A DNA stretch of 64,000 nt. Origin: Magnetovibrio sp. (GTDB lineage Bacteria; Pseudomonadota; Alphaproteobacteria; Rhodospirillales; Magnetovibrionaceae). The notes beneath the pieces were generated by a model. That model worked only from the letters and a program-made list of their open reading frames with translations. It made no database searches and was not told the DNA's origin. Location: positions 1-64,000 of the forward strand of contig JAPHSY010000002.1 of the NCBI GenBank assembly GCA_026196495.1, in the 5' to 3' direction. The stretch's first letter is position 1. Every line of letters starts with the position of its first letter. The translations under genes were made by a program, and so were the position numbers. Of this stretch, positions 54,669 through 62,576 are shown one piece after another.

Positions 54669-55522
54669 TATGATGCCTCCTTGATGGCGGAGGGAAGGTG
54701 CATTTGATTGCTCAAAACACGTCCATTGTTTGTTTGTTCGATGGCGTCATAATGCAAAACCCGGTGTTTTCGAACGGCATAATCAAGGTCGTGCAGGGCG
54801 TGTTTCACCAAGGCGATACTGTGTTCGAAGTGTTGGAAATAGTTTCCTGCAGCAGCGGCAGCACAGGGGCCTTTCAAAACTTCGGCAAAATCGTTTGGGG
54901 CACCCGCACCACCCAGTGAGATCAGAGGCACATCCAATTGTTCGTGGGCTTTGTGTACCAAATCTAGATCATAGCCTGCACAGGTCCCGTCTTGGTCGAC
55001 GGAAGCCAAGAGAATTTCTCCCGCGCCCATCTCTTCTGCACGTGCCGTCAGGGCAAAAACATCTTCTCCGGCAAGATCCGGACGGGCGTTGGAATACGAA
55101 GCCCAAATTCCAGCTGTTTTATCTTTCACCGCGTCGATGGAGACGATGATGCATTGGCGGCCATAAATATGAGCCGCTTCTGATATGAACTGTGGGTTTT
55201 CCAGGAAGACTGTATTGAGAACGATTTTATCGGCGCCGTTTGCCATCAGCTCGGCGATCTGTTCCATATTTTTTATGCCACCGCCCACGGCCAAGGGAAT
55301 GCGGGCAGCACGCGCGACTTTTTGTACCAAGGCTGGATCAATGGATTGTTCGTTTCGGCTTGCACCGATGTCCAAAAGGACAATTTCATCAGCCCCCCAA
55401 CGGTCAAGATATTCAGCAGTGATGACGGGACAGCCAATTGGCAAGTAACGTGAAAAGCCGTAGCTTTGCACGGCGATGCCGTTGCGGACCAAGATGGTGG
55501 CGATGATGCGTTTTTTGACCAT
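54668..55522 (-). CDS. hisF2: HisF-like cyclase-type subunit for sugar amidination
   Basis: 284 residues, TIM barrel. VKKRIIATILVRNGIAVQSYGF replaces the HisF start RIIPCLDVKDG, so the catalytic Asp11 of true HisF is Leu here, while the second Asp region IIVSIDAVKD is kept. LAVGGGIKNMEQIAELMANGADKIVLNTVF and LISLGGAGAPNDF bind phosphate. The loss of Asp11 argues against imidazole-glycerol-phosphate synthesis. It fits HisF2/WbpI-type partners that pass ammonia from HisH2 to WbpG. Its context, between hisH2 and WbpG copy 2, agrees. Confidence 0.88.
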   Translation of the reverse strand: MVKKRIIATILVRNGIAVQSYGFSRYLPIGCPVITAEYLDRWGADEIVLLDIGASRNEQSIDPALVQKVARAARIPLAVGGGIKNMEQIAELMANGADKIVLNTVFLENPQFISEAAHIYGRQCIIVSIDAVKDKTAGIWASYSNARPDLAGEDVFALTARAEEMGAGEILLASVDQDGTCAGYDLDLVHKAHEQLDVPLISLGGAGAPNDFAEVLKGPCAAAAAGNYFQHFEHSIALVKHALHDLDYAVRKHRVLHYDAIEQTNNGRVLSNQMHLPSAIKEAS

Positions 55523-55552
55523 GGTAATCGTTTTATTTCTAACGGCTGAAGG

Positions 55553-56203
55553 TTAAGCAGCTGCGGAAGCGATATCTAAGAAGTTGTTCAAAAGGATGTG
55601 CCCGGACGACCCGCTAATTTCAGGGTGGAATTGCACCCCCATGGTATTGCCCTGTTCGATCACCGCAGTGAATGTAGAACCATATCGACAAGTCGCGGCA
55701 GAAACCGAATTGGCCGTGTCGGTATAGGCAAAGCTGTGATCAAAATAAAAGCTGTCGTGCTCATCCAAGCCGCGCAACAGGCGACTATCGGAATTCGTAA
55801 TTTGAATGCTGTTCCAGCCCACATGTGGCAAGCGGTGCGTGTGGTCGTGACTGAGTTCTTGGACCCGGCCATCCAGAAAACTCAGACCTTCATGCCAGCC
55901 ATATTCTTGGGAACCTTCCAGTAGCATTTGCATGCCAAGGCATATGCCGAGAAACGGTTTGCGCTGGTCTATGACGACTTTACGCAGAACCTGATCTAAG
56001 TTTTTGGCGCGTAAGCTGTCCGTGGCGGCTTGAAAAGCGCCAACACCGGAAAGCACAATCGCGTCAGCATTCTCGATTTCGTCTATGACGGAAGTCTTCG
56101 ACACCTCAACACCACGGTCCAAGCGTCCAAACGCGTTCATCAAAGATCCGATGTTGCCGATGCTGTCGTCGATGATGACGATTTTGATGTTTGAACTTGT
56201 CAT
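55553..56203 (-). CDS. hisH2: HisH-like glutaminase subunit for sugar amidination
   Basis: 216 residues. Class I glutamine amidotransferase: LSGVGAFQAA, LGICLGMQMLLEGSQE (nucleophile Cys near 88), VGWNSIQ, FYFDHSFAY and GVQFHPEISGSSG (His and Glu of the triad). It releases ammonia from glutamine for HisF2 and the WbpG-like proteins. Nine bases from the 56213 gene and 30 from hisF2. Histidine biosynthesis is unlikely given the altered HisF partner. Confidence 0.9.
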   Translation of the reverse strand: MTSSNIKIVIIDDSIGNIGSLMNAFGRLDRGVEVSKTSVIDEIENADAIVLSGVGAFQAATDSLRAKNLDQVLRKVVIDQRKPFLGICLGMQMLLEGSQEYGWHEGLSFLDGRVQELSHDHTHRLPHVGWNSIQITNSDSRLLRGLDEHDSFYFDHSFAYTDTANSVSAATCRYGSTFTAVIEQGNTMGVQFHPEISGSSGHILLNNFLDIASAAA

Positions 56204-56212
56204 TGTGTGCGC

Positions 56213-57865
56213 CTAGAGGATGTTCCCCATTTGGTAGCCATCAGCCGTTTTGATTTTGAAGACGTGATAGCGGAAATCGCCAGCATCGAACCATTTGCGG
56301 ATGGTTTCGATTTCTTTGTTGAGTGAGTCTTTGTGGGTGTTGATGAACTCCTCGACATCGAAATAGATGTCTTGGCGTCCCGAGTCATCATTGAAAATAC
56401 AAGTCTTTTGCCAATCGGGCAGACAGAAGTACCAACCCAAAAATTGTTTGGCGTGACGGGGCATTTGATTCGTGTCGAACTCATCCCACCATGACGTACC
56501 CAAAAGACGGATATAGTCTTCCCGAGATTTGGATGTGACACCGACATCCAAATGGCCGTACCAGCCACGTTCCGCCAACAACACAGGCTTGCCCTGAGCC
56601 GGGAACTCAAATCCGATGGAGCCGGTACACGTAACGGCGCCGTCAATGGATTCCATAATCTTTTGCCCATTCCAGTCTTCCGGAACATATCCGATATTAT
56701 CGGCGGGTTGGACCTTGAGCATGGTCTTCAACTGGTCTTGTTCAGGAATATTGTAGATGCGGTCGCACGGGTGGGATTTGAACAACCAATTGACATCCGT
56801 ATTGGCGTGCGCTGCGGCCAAAGTCACTTGGATCCAATCATAAAAGTCGCGAAACGAATCCAATCCCAGGTAACGGGGGAAGTCGAACCAGTTTTGGGCG
56901 TAGACGCAAATGATGGGCTTGTCCGGCGACCAATTAAAGGTTTTGAGAATGTCTTCGCGGGTGATGTTGGTGTTGTTGACCAAGTAGGCCTGCTGCGCGC
57001 CGATGTCATTTGTTTGACCACTGATGCGCCGGATCAGCTGGTCATAACCCAGTTCGGCCAATCGGTCACGCTTATCTTGGTCCAGGGAGAAAAACTCATC
57101 ACGCGCAGGGACGTGGCTTTCGGTGAACAATTGATCGGTATCGGTAATGCGCAAGAAACGTTGTGAACCGAAATCACCGTACAAGCAGGCGATGTCTATA
57201 CCCTTTTTGATGGCAAACCACGCAAGACTGCCATATTCCACACCAATGGCATGGCTGGCGATCAACAGATCCGCATCGGTGTTTTCGATAACGCGTTTTG
57301 ACGTTTCAATTTGTGTCAGTGCCCGTGCGACGTATTTTTCCAATTTTGGATTGTCCAGTTCAGCGACACCTTTTCGCATCCATTTTAACAGGCTGTCATA
57401 CAACAAACCGCCAGGAACGCCGCCTGGCAATTCCCATTCCAACATGTCATCCGGAGTTTGCGTTTGGTTGAGCAATTCACGTGCACGCGCCCGTTGGCAG
57501 GGGATCGTTTTTTTGATGGCCGCTAAGTCTTGAGAGACTTCAATGCCAAAACGGGAAAAAGAGCCACGCACTTCGGGACGCGCAAAATGACCGAGCAATC
57601 CTTCCTTCTTTGTGTTTTCAAGACCAAGAGCAGGGATCGTTAAGTTCAGTCGGAACCAAAAATTTGGATTGTCCCACGTTCCATCAATCAGCACTTTTTT
57701 TGCAGTCGCTGTGCGGGGCTTTTGTGCACTGGCATCTTTGGCAAAATCCAGCATGGCATGTTCTGCTTTTTTGCGAACCGTAAAATATCGGGCACGGTTT
57801 ATATAGCGGTGCTTGTAGCTATTCAGCAGTGAAAGCAATGCGCTCGATTTTGAAATGATGGTCAT
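56213..57865 (-). CDS. Surface-carbohydrate biosynthesis protein, possibly GT-B (capsule/Kdo-transferase-like)
   Basis: 550 residues. The N-terminal half has no clear motif. The C-terminal half reads ICVYAQNWFDFPRYLG, WLFKSHPCDRIYNIP near 340, ADNIGYVPEDWNG and DGAVTCTGSIGFEFPAQGKPVLLAERGWYG near 410. The HP and G-S-x-G-x-E-x-P-x-x-G-K-P segments resemble phosphate-donor sites of KpsC/S-type and related GT-B proteins. It is the first gene of the 41-kb minus-strand array and starts 190 bases after the minus-strand ops-like site. Function uncertain. Confidence 0.55.
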   Translation of the reverse strand: MTIISKSSALLSLLNSYKHRYINRARYFTVRKKAEHAMLDFAKDASAQKPRTATAKKVLIDGTWDNPNFWFRLNLTIPALGLENTKKEGLLGHFARPEVRGSFSRFGIEVSQDLAAIKKTIPCQRARARELLNQTQTPDDMLEWELPGGVPGGLLYDSLLKWMRKGVAELDNPKLEKYVARALTQIETSKRVIENTDADLLIASHAIGVEYGSLAWFAIKKGIDIACLYGDFGSQRFLRITDTDQLFTESHVPARDEFFSLDQDKRDRLAELGYDQLIRRISGQTNDIGAQQAYLVNNTNITREDILKTFNWSPDKPIICVYAQNWFDFPRYLGLDSFRDFYDWIQVTLAAAHANTDVNWLFKSHPCDRIYNIPEQDQLKTMLKVQPADNIGYVPEDWNGQKIMESIDGAVTCTGSIGFEFPAQGKPVLLAERGWYGHLDVGVTSKSREDYIRLLGTSWWDEFDTNQMPRHAKQFLGWYFCLPDWQKTCIFNDDSGRQDIYFDVEEFINTHKDSLNKEIETIRKWFDAGDFRYHVFKIKTADGYQMGNIL

Positions 57866-58055
57866 GCAGCTTGGTCCAAGGCGTAATTTATGAAGGTTAT
57901 CGGGGGCATGGATAATTGGTCGCCCTGCTTTTATCTCTCTTGAGGCATTACGCTTAAATCAACAGGGTGTAGTGGCTTACAATTTTTTGGGGTATCTCGA
58001 TGGGGGGGGCAGGGGCCATGTGTTCACTGGATTTGAGAAAAGTTCCAAAATTTAG

Positions 58056-58068
58056 GCAAGCTACCGCA
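58056..58068 (-). promoter_or_regulatory. ops-like element, minus strand (TGCGGTAGCTTGC)
   Basis: On the minus strand, 58068 down to 58056 reads TGCGGTAGCTTGC. The E. coli ops is GGCGGTAGCGTG; 10 of 12 positions match, including the hairpin core GCGGTAGC. It lies about 190 bases before the first gene of the minus-strand array (start 57865) and points toward it. The plus-strand partner at 58316 differs by one base. Confidence 0.65.
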
Positions 58069-58121
58069 GGACAGGTGAAAATGGTCCATACCAAATTCTA
58101 CGCAATCCAGAATCAGGTCGT

Positions 58122-58150
58122 ATAGTTCACATTTTGAACAACATGGTCAA
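58122..58150 (-). promoter_or_regulatory. Candidate sigma70-type promoter for the minus-strand array
   Basis: On the minus strand TTGACC (58150-58145), a 17-base spacer, then AACTAT (58127-58122). The -35 is good (5 of 6), the -10 poor (3 of 6). The predicted start (about 58115) is some 50 bases before the minus ops-like site, the order expected for an ops leader. Confidence 0.3.
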
Positions 58151-58200
58151 GAGGTCTCTGTAAGGGGCGGTTTGATTTGTATTTTGGCCTGAATGAGGCT

Positions 58201-58229
58201 GTGACCAGCGAAATTCTATGAACTGTAAT
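58201..58229 (+). promoter_or_regulatory. Candidate sigma70-type promoter for the plus-strand operon
   Basis: GTGACC (58201-58206), a 17-base spacer, TGTAAT (58224-58229, 5 of 6). The predicted start near 58236 is 80 bases before the plus ops-like site and 400 before ATG 58637. An alternative -35 TTGACG at 58249 lacks a good -10. Confidence 0.4.
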
Positions 58230-58315
58230 TTGGCGGTGTTAAAAAGCCTTGACGACAGCGTTCGCAGCGTGAACACTGTGTCGCGTTTGTGGGGGGCGAA
58301 GGGTGTCACCCATAG

Positions 58316-58328
58316 TGCGGTAGCATGC
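58316..58328 (+). promoter_or_regulatory. ops-like element, plus strand (TGCGGTAGCATGC)
   Basis: TGCGGTAGCATGC matches the E. coli ops GGCGGTAGCGTG at 10 of 12 positions with the full GCGGTAGC core. It points toward the + strand operon starting at 58637, 308 bases away. An inverted repeat GGGTG-T-CACCC lies just upstream (58301-58311). Confidence 0.65.
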
Positions 58329-58506
58329 GTACAGTATATGGAATTGTCTGTTACCAACCACGATGAGTGGTGCGATGCACATTATTATCGAATGTTTCTA
58401 GAGAATAAGATGCATTTGGGAGCGCTTCGGTTGCGTTCGGTTTAGGACGATTTTGTTCTTTCTCTCTGAGTGGGGCTGGATTGTTCAATTCTATTGGGTT
58501 TACCCA

Positions 58507-58529
58507 CTTGTCTAGATGTGTTAGACGAG
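58507..58529 (+). other. Hairpin in the plus-strand leader
   Basis: CTTGTCTA (58507-58514) can pair with TAGACGAG (58522-58529) over a 7-base loop, eight pairs with one G-U. No T-run follows, so it is not an intrinsic terminator as drawn. It could be a leader structure. Confidence 0.3.
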
Positions 58530-58565
58530 GCAATTGGTGAGATGCGCCAAAACTATGAATTATGC

Positions 58566-58588
58566 TGACATATGAATGACTTATGTCA
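58566..58588. promoter_or_regulatory. Inverted repeat TGACATA-N9-TATGTCA
   Basis: Seven-base perfect arms (58566-58572 and 58582-58588), 49 bases before ATG 58637. It could be an operator or an RNA hairpin. No regulator can be assigned. Confidence 0.3.
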
Positions 58589-58636
58589 TTTTTGGCAGTA
58601 GGTGTTTTGAATATTTAACTCTACCGGAGAAATTTT

Positions 58637-59401
58637 ATGGCGGACGTCGAATTCGGCGGAAATATGCAGACATTTGAGATGTCTCGCTACATTGACTTAG
58701 ATCTCTACCACGCTGTTGAACGCACACATCCATATTATGTTGAAATGATTGATGAAATTCAGCGCTTGCTGGGTGAAACTTCAAATGGAAGTGATGTGCT
58801 GAAAGCATGGGAATTTGGTGCAGGCACTGGTCTTGCGACGGAAGAGTTTATTAAGCACGAAAATTTGGTTATTGATGCATTGGACCTTGATAGCGACTGT
58901 AAAGCTATTTTGGAAAGCCATATCGCTCCAAAAGCCGCAGGACGCGTCAACTTTATTTTGGGTGATGCGACCACCTATAAAGGTGAAGAGCCATATGATG
59001 TGGTAATGTCAGTATTCGCACACGATCATATCCCTTACGAAAAAGGTGAGGATCTGGCGAAAAACATTTCAGACAATTTGAAGCCGGGTGGTCTTTATAT
59101 CATTGGTGGCGAGTTGCTGCCGTTTTACACCAGCGAAGAAGAGCGTCAAGAAGCCTTGCATCTCTACCACGGCTTTATCGTGAGCAAAGCTTTACGTGAC
59201 GGTTACTTCGAACTGGCACAAATTGAAATCAATGCCCTGAAGTCCGGGTTGGAAAAAATCGGAGACTTCAAGCGCCATGAGGAACAGTTTGAGCAAGAAA
59301 TGCTATCCCAAGGCTTTAAAATGCACACCAAAACCAAATTGGGGCCGGTGGACAAAAATGACGTAGGTGGCGTGTTCGTCTACGCCTTTGAAAAACAATA
59401 G
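58637..59401 (+). CDS. Class I SAM-dependent methyltransferase
   Basis: 254 residues. GGAG at 58626 gives a good ribosome site. Motif I AWEFGAGTGLATEEFI near 58, DALDLDSDCKAIL, FILGDATTYKGEEPYDVVMSVFAHDHIPYE and NLKPGGLYIIGGELL. The DHI segment replaces the usual EH. First gene of the + strand operon that continues with a radical-SAM gene 35 bases later. Target unknown; methylation of a sugar or of a product of the radical-SAM enzyme is inferred. Confidence 0.8.
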   Translation: MADVEFGGNMQTFEMSRYIDLDLYHAVERTHPYYVEMIDEIQRLLGETSNGSDVLKAWEFGAGTGLATEEFIKHENLVIDALDLDSDCKAILESHIAPKAAGRVNFILGDATTYKGEEPYDVVMSVFAHDHIPYEKGEDLAKNISDNLKPGGLYIIGGELLPFYTSEEERQEALHLYHGFIVSKALRDGYFELAQIEINALKSGLEKIGDFKRHEEQFEQEMLSQGFKMHTKTKLGPVDKNDVGGVFVYAFEKQ

Positions 59402-59436
59402 CAAGAACCTTCACAGAGAAAGTCAGAGTAGGCGAT

Positions 59437-61272
59437 ATGTCCAAGTACGATACCGTCCTGGTCAATACCCCCGTTTCCAGCCCGTTGCATGCGCAGTTGA
59501 ATCTGCCGTTGTTGAAGGGATACCTGAAAGAAAACGGTTACACGGCCAAGGTTATTGATGCCAACATTGAATTTTACTACGACTTTCTCGATGGTAAATT
59601 TCCCAACTTTACCATTGATGACTGTAACCACAACCCGTTGGAACTTCTGGAATATTACAACCAGATAGAAAATGCGTTGATGGACAAGTCTAAAGAATAT
59701 GACAGCTTGCATGTTGGGCTACGTTCTTTGGCGATGAAATATGAACGGATCAACTTTGATGACGTTTTGGCGGCTTTGGACGATCACGGTGCAAACCCGT
59801 TTTTGAATTTCTTCAATCGAATGGTGGATGAGCAAATTGCACCGACTGAAGCCAAGGTCGTCGGCATCGCCATCACGTTCCAAGATCAAATCATTCCCGC
59901 GTTTTCGTTGGCGAAGGCCATTCGTGACAAACTGCCCCAAGTGAAGATTGTTTTGGGTGGTCAGATGATCACGCGTTGTTATGACAGCCTGATGGAAGAA
60001 CACGGTATTTCAGCATATTTCGACTACTTGTGCCTTTGGGACGGCGAAGTTCCTTATTTGAATGTGCTGCGCGATGTTTTGGGGGCTGATGAAAAGCCTG
60101 ACTTTGTGAATGTCATCAAGCAAGGCGATCCCAAGCCACTTATTGAACGTGGTGGGGCGTCTTTGAAATCCGAAGGTGTGCCTAAGGCTGACTTCGATGA
60201 CATACCTTTCAATAAGTATCTCTATCCGGAATATTTGGTGCCGCTGCAAACCACACGCGGGTGTTATGCGCGTTGTGCGTTTTGCGCCATTCCCTATGGC
60301 TCCAATGCCTACCGGGTCCGTGATGTTGAAAAAATCATTGAAGAGATCAAAGAAGTTCAAGCCATTACTGAAAAACGTTATGGTCGCAAAGCAACTTACT
60401 TCAAGTTTATGGAAGATACCTCTTCCCCATCTTTGTTGTTTGCTCTGTCAAAAGCTATCGAAGAGCAAGGCATTGATGCCAAATGGGAAACGTTTGCCCG
60501 TTTGGAAAAAGCGTTTTCGAAGCCCGGGTTTATGGAGCAGCTTTACAGAGGCGGTTGCCGTAAAATCCATTGGGGCTTGGAAACCAATGATCCTGCAATC
60601 TTGAAAACCATGAACAAAAAGACGGAAAGTTCGTATACGGATCAAGTGCTGAAGCTGACGGCTGACGCGGGTATTATGAATTTCTGTTTTGTGTTGATCG
60701 GCTTCCCTGGTGAAACTGATCAACAGCGGCGCGATTTGACCGACTACATTGTTGGAAATCCGCATATTCATACATTGACGATCTCTACTTTTGATCTGAC
60801 GCGTAAATCACCGATGGAAGAAGAGTTCACGCCCGATAACGTTTATGGCTTGGATGCGGTTCCTGCGACGGGTTTCCAGGTGCGACTGCCGTACACAGTT
60901 GATGGCCGTGAATGGAAAAATGAAATTGTGCCTGCGGCTCACCGGGTGATGATCGATATCGTTCGTGACCGTCCCGACATTGGTTTTGTGACGCTGTTCC
61001 CCGATCAAATTCGGGCTCAATTCTGTGACCAGTATGGTGCCGATTGGGGACGTGTGTTTGTTGAACGTTATGGTGAAGAAAACATTCGTGAAATGCTTTC
61101 GAACACTGAAAAATATGTTCAGAACTTTGAAAACAAAACAGAAGTGGATATTGCCACGTTGCCTGAACCCCTCAAGCGGGAACACTTCCGCACCAAGGAA
61201 GATATGGCGCTCTTGGCACAAGCTGTATTGCGTCGCCGTACTTATGAACAACGCCGAGTGGAGCAAGTCTAA
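59437..61272 (+). CDS. B12-binding-type radical SAM protein
   Basis: 611 residues. N-terminal alpha/beta region (VLVNTPVSSPLHAQLNLPLLKGYLKENGYTAKVID, VVGIAITFQDQ, VKIVLGGQMITRCYDSLM) of the cobalamin-binding type without a clear DxHxxG. Radical SAM core TTRGCYARCAFCAIPYGSN near 270 (CxxxCxxC), FKFMEDTSSPS, IHWGLETNDPAILKTMNKK and FVLIGFPGETDQQRRDLTDY. A long C-terminal tail (about 480-611) has no known motif. Its stop overlaps the start of the next gene (TAATG), so the two proteins probably act together. The reaction is unknown. Confidence 0.8.
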   Translation: MSKYDTVLVNTPVSSPLHAQLNLPLLKGYLKENGYTAKVIDANIEFYYDFLDGKFPNFTIDDCNHNPLELLEYYNQIENALMDKSKEYDSLHVGLRSLAMKYERINFDDVLAALDDHGANPFLNFFNRMVDEQIAPTEAKVVGIAITFQDQIIPAFSLAKAIRDKLPQVKIVLGGQMITRCYDSLMEEHGISAYFDYLCLWDGEVPYLNVLRDVLGADEKPDFVNVIKQGDPKPLIERGGASLKSEGVPKADFDDIPFNKYLYPEYLVPLQTTRGCYARCAFCAIPYGSNAYRVRDVEKIIEEIKEVQAITEKRYGRKATYFKFMEDTSSPSLLFALSKAIEEQGIDAKWETFARLEKAFSKPGFMEQLYRGGCRKIHWGLETNDPAILKTMNKKTESSYTDQVLKLTADAGIMNFCFVLIGFPGETDQQRRDLTDYIVGNPHIHTLTISTFDLTRKSPMEEEFTPDNVYGLDAVPATGFQVRLPYTVDGREWKNEIVPAAHRVMIDIVRDRPDIGFVTLFPDQIRAQFCDQYGADWGRVFVERYGEENIREMLSNTEKYVQNFENKTEVDIATLPEPLKREHFRTKEDMALLAQAVLRRRTYEQRRVEQV

Positions 61273-62519
61273 TGGGTGGGGGCTGTGCACTTGATGGGGT
61301 GACCCATCACGATCAAATTACGCTGGCGCACTATTTGAAAGAAGCAGAAGCCAAGGTTGGCTGTCCCAGTCATTCTGGTTGGTATGCAAAACTTGGTGAA
61401 AAAGTCCAAGAGGGCAAAGCCCATTTTGAAAGCTGCAGCAATGAAGAAAAAGTTCGCTTAACCCGCCTGTTTGAAGACTGGGTTCGGACTGAAGAACTGA
61501 AAGCTTGGTACGGTGAGCCGGAAAATGGCTCTTTGTTTCAAGGGACATCTGTTTCGTCGCTGACCATTCCAGCAGAGTATGACGCACCACTGGAAATCCG
61601 AAGTGTCCAAGACCTCGAAGAGGCGATTGCTGATCAATATATTGAGCAGCATGATCGTTATGAGGCTGATGTCAAAAACGCAATCATGGAAGATACGTCC
61701 AAATGGCGCCATGAAGGCTTGTACTATGGCGTTGTCGTTGCATCGAAATTGTTGTCTCAAGCCTTTGACTTAAGCATCAAAGCCGAAGATGCCGTGTTTG
61801 AGGTTGATGGGGTTGTCGTTGATCCACATGAAATCACAACCTATCCAGCTGAAATTCGTGAAAAGTATTTTGAACAATGCTTAGAACGGATTGATTGCTT
61901 TGCAGATATCCCCAACCTGACGCAGGCCGAACTGGAATCCAGTCTTGTTCTCGCCGATATCAGCAAACCGAAGATCGAAAAGTTTGATCAACGGATTTTG
62001 TTAGGCCCGATTCGTTGCAATGAAATTTGCACCGTCATATCAGAACATGTTTGTGATCTGATCGAGTACAAATCGGGTGGACGCATTCATCCACGCAGCT
62101 TGCAAGTTACCATTTACGATACGGATACACCGTACACTTACAATCAAATCATGGGCTATTATGGCCGTGAAATGTCACCGTCTTTGCCGGGGCTCGTCGT
62201 CCTTGGCAGCAGTGGCACCATTGATGCTTTCCGTTGGTTGTATGCTTATCGTGTGAGTTTGCTAAGTCAGAAAATTATGAAAAGCTCGCTTTATTCGGAA
62301 GTGGCAAAGCGTTTCATACCCTTTGTTTATTTTGGTGTTTTGGTTGAACGGGATGCTGAAATTTTGCTTGAAATGGATAATTTAAGCAAACTGCGCTACC
62401 CCGGAAACATATCCCCGTTTATTGAGTTTGCTTACCTCATTCCAAAATTGGTGGATTATGTGAAGGCCACATCCGATGCGCCATATGAAGATGACTTAAA
62501 GAAAATTCTAATTTCGTAA
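61272..62519 (+). CDS. Orphan protein coupled to the radical-SAM gene, function unknown
   Basis: 415 residues. I do not recognise the family. The start TAATG overlap ties it to the radical-SAM gene. N-terminus MGGGCALDGVTHHDQITLAHYL has Cys and paired His that could bind metal. The middle is acidic and helical (DLEEAIADQYIEQHDRYEADVKNAIMED), and the later part has GLVVLGSSGTIDAFRWLYAYRVSLL. No signal peptide or membrane span. It could be a partner or substrate-presenting subunit of the radical-SAM enzyme. Confidence 0.6.
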   Translation: MGGGCALDGVTHHDQITLAHYLKEAEAKVGCPSHSGWYAKLGEKVQEGKAHFESCSNEEKVRLTRLFEDWVRTEELKAWYGEPENGSLFQGTSVSSLTIPAEYDAPLEIRSVQDLEEAIADQYIEQHDRYEADVKNAIMEDTSKWRHEGLYYGVVVASKLLSQAFDLSIKAEDAVFEVDGVVVDPHEITTYPAEIREKYFEQCLERIDCFADIPNLTQAELESSLVLADISKPKIEKFDQRILLGPIRCNEICTVISEHVCDLIEYKSGGRIHPRSLQVTIYDTDTPYTYNQIMGYYGREMSPSLPGLVVLGSSGTIDAFRWLYAYRVSLLSQKIMKSSLYSEVAKRFIPFVYFGVLVERDAEILLEMDNLSKLRYPGNISPFIEFAYLIPKLVDYVKATSDAPYEDDLKKILIS

Positions 62520-62537
62520 GATCGCCATGTCGATCTT
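62518..62537 (+). terminator. Hairpin AAGATCG-N6-CGATCTT after the orphan gene (possible attenuator)
   Basis: Perfect seven-base arms (62518-62524 and 62531-62537) start in the stop codon of the orphan gene. A T-rich stretch follows only after GAGAC (ACTTATTTTG), so it is a weak intrinsic terminator at best. It may reduce read-through into pseB. Confidence 0.35.
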
Positions 62538-62576
62538 GAGACTTATTTTGGGTCGTACAATCTGAAAGAGAATCCA

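Larger units (their letters stand above)
57866..58636. other. Divergent intergenic regulatory region (771 bp)
   Basis: The only gap over 300 bases. No convincing gene: a 75-codon frame at 58218-58445 (+) and its opposite-strand counterpart look non-coding. It holds two outward ops-like sites, candidate promoters for both directions, a G8 run (58002-58009), inverted repeats GGGTG-T-CACCC (58301-58311) and TGGGT-TT-ACCCA (58495-58506), and the hairpins listed separately. The long leaders (about 200-400 bases) are like those of RfaH-controlled operons. Confidence 0.7.

Noticed and set aside
54668-56203. Histidine biosynthesis hisF/hisH
   Set aside because: HisF lacks catalytic Asp11 and the genes adjoin WbpG-type amidotransferases, not other his genes.
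58218-58445. 75-codon open frame in the divergent region
   Set aside because: No ribosome site, no recognisable protein, an equal frame on the opposite strand, and it spans the ops-like site; treated as non-coding.
58590-58610. Sigma-54 type promoter (TGGCA...) before 58637
   Set aside because: The -12 GC is absent at the required ten-base distance from the GG.
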